NCBI GenBank assembly: GCA_937982665.1
Contig: CALJLD010000122.1
Coordinates: forward strand, 1 to 16,392
From: an uncultured Planctomycetales bacterium
GTDB taxonomy: Bacteria > Planctomycetota > Planctomycetia > Pirellulales > S012-138
Direction: 5' to 3'
Length of the DNA: 16,392 nt
The position numbers and the translations under genes are program-made. The notes under the pieces are model-generated. The model saw only the letters and a program-made list of their open reading frames with translations. It was not told the DNA's origin and did no database searches. The first letter of the stretch is position 1; each line of letters begins with the position of its first letter. Below, in pieces: positions 12,743 through 16,392 of the stretch.

Positions 12743-14377
12743 ATGTTTTGGCGTTCCACACTGCTCGCCATTTTCGCCCTGTCCTTGGTCTTGGTTGACG
12801 ATTCGCTGGCCCAACGGGGTCGGGGAGGTGGCGGAGGTGGCGGTCGTGATCGCGGAGACCGCGGCAATCAGGGAGGCCGGGGCGGTTTTCAGCGCGGAGG
12901 TGGCGGATCGGAGCGCGGTGGCGGACGTGATCGCGGTGGTGATCGTCGCAGCCGGGGAAACAGCACTTCTTCCATGCTCCAGTCCCTGGACCGCAACGGC
13001 AACGGGCAACTGGACCCCAGCGAAATGCAAGGCACCGCCGGTCGGTTCATTGAGCCGATGCTGCGGAATGCCGGCATCAACACAGGCCGTCCCGTCTCTA
13101 TCCAAGAACTGGAACGCCTCTCCGGCGGCGGACGCGACAACAACAACCGGGATCGCCGTGGACGAGACAGAGATGACGATGATGCCCCGCTGGTCCTTGG
13201 CTTCGGCAATGAATTCGAAGACTCAATGGTCCCGGGCTTCGGACCGATCGACGCCAGCGTTCAGGTCGCCCTGAACGAGGAATATGATGAGCGAACGATT
13301 CGCCGCGTAGACTTCTTCCTGGATCGCGCGGACACCAACCACAATGGAGTCCTGGACAGGGCCGAATGGGAAGGACTCGGCGACCGCTACGACACATCCG
13401 AAGCGGACAAGAACCAGGATGGCCGCATCACCCGCCTGGAACTCGCCGAGCAAATGGCCGCAGAAGCCCAACGCGAAGAAGAACGTCGCGATCGAGGGCG
13501 GGATCGACGTCGGGGCGATGATGATGACGATGACAACCGCGATCCCCGAGCAATGTGGGGCGGCGGGGGAGATTTTGGTCGAGGGGATTTCGGCCGCGGT
13601 GACTTCGGAGGCCGAGGTGGACGTGGTGGCCGAGGTCGCGGAGGCCGGGGCGATTTCCGCGGTTTTGAAGGTGGTGGCGGTGAGTGGACTCAGGACGAGG
13701 ACGGCAACTGGGTGCAAGCTGACCGAGACGACGACGATGATGACCGACGCGACCGCGACCGTAACCGTGATCGCAACGGCCGGGGCGACGAAGACGAATT
13801 TGAAAGCGCCGACCACGATACGCGACGCAGCTACTCCTTGAGCGGATCTTCCGTTGAGCGTGGCACCCCCAGCGAATTCGGCCAGATGGACAGCAGCGGC
13901 GATGGGCAAGTCTCCATGAGCGAGTTCCTGTCCTTTGACCCTCAATCGCTCAACGCCAGGGCTGCCGAGTTCGAGCGAATGGACACAAACGGCGACGGTA
14001 TCCTCAGCTCAAATGAGTACAACGTCGGTACAGACCGCCAGGGCGGAGGTCGACCAGGTGGCGGACGCCAATATGGTCGCAGCCGAGGTGGCGGCGGCGA
14101 TGACGATGAAAATAATAGCGAACGCGAAAATCGAGGCGGGGATTCGCAACCGGCCTCAACCAATTCCAACAGCAGTTCCTCATCATCGAGTTCATCCAGC
14201 GGCGATCGGGAAGCCAAATACGCCGCGAGCATGGTCAGCTCCAACGACAAGAACAACAACAACGTTCTTGAGGCGGACGAATGGCCATCGACAAAGCTCG
14301 TTGATCTCAACGCTGCCGACGCCAATGGTGACGGCAAACTCACCGTCGAAGAAATTACCGCTCAGCTCAAGAAATAG
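12743..14377 (+). CDS. Secreted protein with seven EF-hand motifs and Gly/Arg/Asp-rich linkers
   Basis: A 544-residue exported protein that probably binds calcium outside the cytoplasm; its specific job is unknown. Seen: a signal peptide (MFWRSTLLAIFALSLVLVDD, cleavage near SLA-QRG, about residue 23), then a Gly/Arg-rich stretch to about 75. EF-hand loops lie at 83-94, 197-208, 222-233, 383-394, 414-425, 502-513 and 526-537. Hands 2/3, 4/5 and 6/7 form pairs at normal spacing; hand 1 stands alone. Hand 6 (DKNNNNVLEADE) has Asn where the loop glycine is usual and may bind poorly. Linkers are low in complexity: DDDDDD-type acidic runs, repeated GDFGR units at about 276-290, a Gly/Arg block at 290-305, and a poly-Ser run at about 477-486. 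No anchor, sorting signal or enzyme domain is visible. The start is supported by GAGGAG. It lies between the dipeptidase and the sulfatase, all exported. Confidence 0.9.
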   Translation: MFWRSTLLAIFALSLVLVDDSLAQRGRGGGGGGGRDRGDRGNQGGRGGFQRGGGGSERGGGRDRGGDRRSRGNSTSSMLQSLDRNGNGQLDPSEMQGTAGRFIEPMLRNAGINTGRPVSIQELERLSGGGRDNNNRDRRGRDRDDDDAPLVLGFGNEFEDSMVPGFGPIDASVQVALNEEYDERTIRRVDFFLDRADTNHNGVLDRAEWEGLGDRYDTSEADKNQDGRITRLELAEQMAAEAQREEERRDRGRDRRRGDDDDDDNRDPRAMWGGGGDFGRGDFGRGDFGGRGGRGGRGRGGRGDFRGFEGGGGEWTQDEDGNWVQADRDDDDDDRRDRDRNRDRNGRGDEDEFESADHDTRRSYSLSGSSVERGTPSEFGQMDSSGDGQVSMSEFLSFDPQSLNARAAEFERMDTNGDGILSSNEYNVGTDRQGGGRPGGGRQYGRSRGGGGDDDENNSERENRGGDSQPASTNSNSSSSSSSSSSGDREAKYAASMVSSNDKNNNNVLEADEWPSTKLVDLNAADANGDGKLTVEEITAQLKK

Positions 14378-14586
14378 CTTTGGCTGAGGTTATGAGGTTG
14401 AATTATCTTGCCGCCGTGGCGAGATGATTCACTTCTCTGGCCAGACTTCGGCATTCTTGCATTGCGCCATTTGCGCGCGGCGTCGCGCATTTCCCATGCA
14501 GTGGCTATGTCGCGCTCATTTCCCAGTGCGTATTCCACCAGCCAATTCGGCCGCTTCCTGCTCAATTGGCCGTTTTGAATTGGCAT
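14362..14586 (-). CDS. Possible small antisense-side ORF between the EF-hand gene and the sulfatase (doubtful)
   Basis: A minus-strand frame of 74 codons from an ATG at 14586. It ends inside the last 16 bases of the EF-hand gene. Part of it (NWLVEYALGNERDIATAWEM) reads like a charged, helical protein, but I recognise no family and see no ribosome site. The frame is open further upstream to 14718, overlapping the sulfatase start. The +1 frame at 14403-14462 gives a short peptide (MQECRSLAREVNHLATAAR) that also looks protein-like, so this may be a decayed gene with a frameshift. Otherwise the 274-base gap holds only a weak inverted repeat, GCCAATT (14541-14547) and AATTGGC (14564-14570). Confidence 0.2.
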   Translation of the reverse strand: MPIQNGQLSRKRPNWLVEYALGNERDIATAWEMRDAARKWRNARMPKSGQRSESSRHGGKIIQPHNLSQSYFLS

Positions 14587-14651
14587 GACAGCCGGTGATG
14601 TGGCAATCTGGTCACATCCTGCTAACCCGCGCTGTTGAATCTCTGTTGGTG

Positions 14652-16392
14652 ATGTTGATGAACCGATTTGCTTTTGCGGCAAGAGCGGCCGCCTTCCGTT
14701 GGTCCTTGTGCGCGGCACTTATCTTCGCGCTACCTGCGTTTCTGTTGTTCTCGCAGTCAGTTCAAGCGCAGGCCCAAGCCCCGCGTCCCAACATCATCGT
14801 CATCCTCTCCGATGACATGGGCTATTCGGACATCGGCTGCTATGGCGGAGAAATCCAAACGCCCACGTTGGATCGCCTGGCCGAAGGCGGCTTGCGGTTC
14901 ACGCAGTTCTATAACACTGGCCGTTGCTGCCCCACTCGCGCGAGCCTGCTGACGGGGCTATATCCTCACCAGACCGGTGTGGGGCACATGATGCAGGACC
15001 GAGGCCAAGACGGCTACCGCGGCGATTTGAATACGTCGTGCGCCACCATCGGGGAAGTTCTTCGTCCGGCCGGGTACGCCACATACGCGGTCGGCAAATG
15101 GCACGTCACCAAGCACACCTTCCCCGACTCGGATGAAAAGAAATTCAACTGGCCGCTGCAACGCGGCTTTGATCGCTACTACGGGATCATCAACGGCGCG
15201 TCCAGCCTTTGGGATCCCAACTCGCTTGTGCGTGACAACCAACTCATCACCATCAAGAACGATCCCCAGTATCAACCGGACGAAGCGTATCACTTTACGG
15301 ATGCCATCAGTGACAACGCGGTGAAGTTTCTCCGCGAGCATGATTCGCCGCAGCCGTTCTTCATGTACGTGGCATACACGTCCGCGCACTGGCCCATGCA
15401 TGCGCGGCCGCGCGACATCGCCAAGTACGAAGGCATGTATGACGGTGGCTACGAGCCCATCCGCCAGACACGGTTTGAACGAATGAAACAGCTTGGCGTC
15501 ATTTCGCCCGATGCCGAGTTGTCTCCGCTAGTGGGCAAGTGGGAAGCCGTAACGGACAAAGAGTGGGAATCCGCCTGCATGGAAGTTTACGCGGCGATGA
15601 TCGATCAGATGGACCAAGGCATCGGCCGGATTGTGCAAACACTGGAAGAGCAAGGCGCGCTGGAAAACACTCTGATTGTGTTCATGCAAGACAACGGCGG
15701 TTGTGCCGAAGCTGGCGGCCGCAATCCCAACGGAGAACGCGTCGCCCGGGCCGATGCGCCAACTTTGCCGCCTATTGATGATGACGTGCTGCATTACAAG
15801 GGGTCCGTTCCCAAGCAAACCCGAGACGGCTATCCCGTCCGCCGAGGGCATGTCATGCCTGGCCCCGCCGATACGTACATCGGCTACGGCCGCAATTGGG
15901 CGAACGTCTCCAACACGCCCTTCCGCGAATACAAACACTTCGTGCATGAAGGTGGCATCTCCACGCCGCTGGTTGTGCATTGGCCGCGCGGTTTCGCGGA
16001 CAAAAACGCACTGCGTGCGGAGCCGTCGCATTTGATCGATATCATGGCCACTTGTGTGGACGTCGCCGGCGCGGAATATCCGCAAGAGCTAAACGGCGGC
16101 GAAGTCACTCCGCTGCAAGGCAAAAGCCTGGTCCCGGTCTTTCGCGGCGAGTCGCTCGATCGCGAGTTCCTGTTCTTCGAGCACGAAGGCAACCGCGCTT
16201 TGCGGCACGGCGATTGGAAACTCGTCGCCAAAGGCCGCGCCGGCCGGGATGACGTCAAGTGGGAACTCTACAACATCCGCACGGACCGCAGCGAACTGCA
16301 CGACCAGTCCGCTGAGAATCCGGACATCTTCAACATGCTCAAACTCAAGTGGCAGGAACTGGCCGTGGAGTATCAAGTGATCCCCTGGCCCA
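14652..16392 (+). CDS. Secreted arylsulfatase-type sulfatase (3' end beyond the window)
   Basis: A formylglycine-dependent sulfatase that hydrolyses sulfate esters, probably on polysaccharides, in the periplasm or outside; 580 residues are present and the frame is still open at the window edge. Seen: a signal peptide with a hydrophobic core (LCAALIFALPAFLLF) and likely cleavage at VQA-QAQ near 39; metal-binding D54-D55 (ILSDDMGYSD); the CxPxR motif CCPTRASLLTG with C92 as the residue converted to formylglycine and R96; K149 and H151 (VGKWH); H246 (SAHWP); D347-N348 (QDNGG); and K428 in the FREYKHFVHEGG segment. All catalytic positions expected of the family are present. Maturation needs a formylglycine-generating enzyme, not in this window. 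ATG codons at 14652 and 14658 are both possible starts, with no clear ribosome site. The tail near EYQVIPWP suggests that little is missing. The substrate cannot be told from sequence alone. Confidence 0.95.
   Translation, partial: MLMNRFAFAARAAAFRWSLCAALIFALPAFLLFSQSVQAQAQAPRPNIIVILSDDMGYSDIGCYGGEIQTPTLDRLAEGGLRFTQFYNTGRCCPTRASLLTGLYPHQTGVGHMMQDRGQDGYRGDLNTSCATIGEVLRPAGYATYAVGKWHVTKHTFPDSDEKKFNWPLQRGFDRYYGIINGASSLWDPNSLVRDNQLITIKNDPQYQPDEAYHFTDAISDNAVKFLREHDSPQPFFMYVAYTSAHWPMHARPRDIAKYEGMYDGGYEPIRQTRFERMKQLGVISPDAELSPLVGKWEAVTDKEWESACMEVYAAMIDQMDQGIGRIVQTLEEQGALENTLIVFMQDNGGCAEAGGRNPNGERVARADAPTLPPIDDDVLHYKGSVPKQTRDGYPVRRGHVMPGPADTYIGYGRNWANVSNTPFREYKHFVHEGGISTPLVVHWPRGFADKNALRAEPSHLIDIMATCVDVAGAEYPQELNGGEVTPLQGKSLVPVFRGESLDREFLFFEHEGNRALRHGDWKLVAKGRAGRDDVKWELYNIRTDRSELHDQSAENPDIFNMLKLKWQELAVEYQVIPWP

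Noticed and set aside
13560..13680. Short tandem repeats (GDFGR-type) considered as a mobile or CRISPR-like array.
   Set aside because: They are in-frame low-complexity coding repeats in the EF-hand protein, with no regular spacers.
13223..13945. A 240-codon minus-strand frame rich in Val, Ala and Ile, membrane-like at first sight.
   Set aside because: It is the antisense reading of the Asp/Arg/Gly-rich EF-hand gene, where GAC/GAT codons read as Val/Ile. The plus-strand protein has a signal peptide, ribosome site and seven EF-hands.
14541..14584. GCCAATT with AATTGGC, followed by a second AATTGGC and a TTTT, as a terminator after the EF-hand gene.
   Set aside because: The stem is only 7 base pairs, A/T-rich, with a 16-base loop, and lies more than 160 bases past the stop codon.

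Overview
The window looks like a chromosomal segment of a planctomycete, probably close to the Pirellulales. This is inferred from content: a secreted FGly-type sulfatase, a secreted multi-EF-hand protein, an STN/secretin-N-like secreted protein without a secretin pore, a two-ribbon zinc/membrane protein, hairpin repeats with a CGGGTGCCAC lead, and mostly poor Shine-Dalgarno sites. There is no rRNA, tRNA, CRISPR array, integrase, transposase or phage gene. The genes look like housekeeping and envelope functions, not a mobile island.

Layout. Positions 1-3638 (minus strand) hold a 152-residue zinc-ribbon membrane protein followed by a 1029-residue FAD/Fe-S oxidoreductase of the YdiJ/GlcD-GlpC fused type. 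A divergent gap leads to moaA (plus, 3868-4887), the radical-SAM enzyme of molybdenum cofactor synthesis. Next comes a gap of about 330 bases with three related hairpin repeats. Positions 5224-8983 (minus) carry, in transcription order, an STN-domain secreted protein, a sugar-type ABC permease and a TlpA-like lipoprotein thioredoxin. The last two overlap or nearly abut, depending on the start chosen. From 9143 to the right edge everything convincing is on the plus strand: a YgfZ/GcvT-like protein, pdxJ (vitamin B6), a secreted M19 dipeptidase, an EF-hand protein and a sulfatase cut by the right edge after 580 residues.

Functional links. MoaA, PdxJ, YgfZ and the Fe-S oxidoreductase all belong to cofactor or Fe-S metabolism but do not form one pathway operon. 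The secreted dipeptidase, EF-hand protein, sulfatase, STN protein and TlpA lipoprotein are exported and fit a polymer-degrading planctomycete envelope. The ABC permease has no ATPase or binding-protein gene beside it.

I see no clear new multi-gene system. The observations most worth following are: the oxidoreductase has lost the conserved metal/substrate histidine and glutamate positions of its FAD-oxidase half although the rest is intact; the small membrane protein has a zinc ribbon that appears to be split by a transmembrane hairpin; the hairpin repeat family beside moaA; a nested hairpin/terminator-like leader before the permease; and two possible unrecognised small ORFs.
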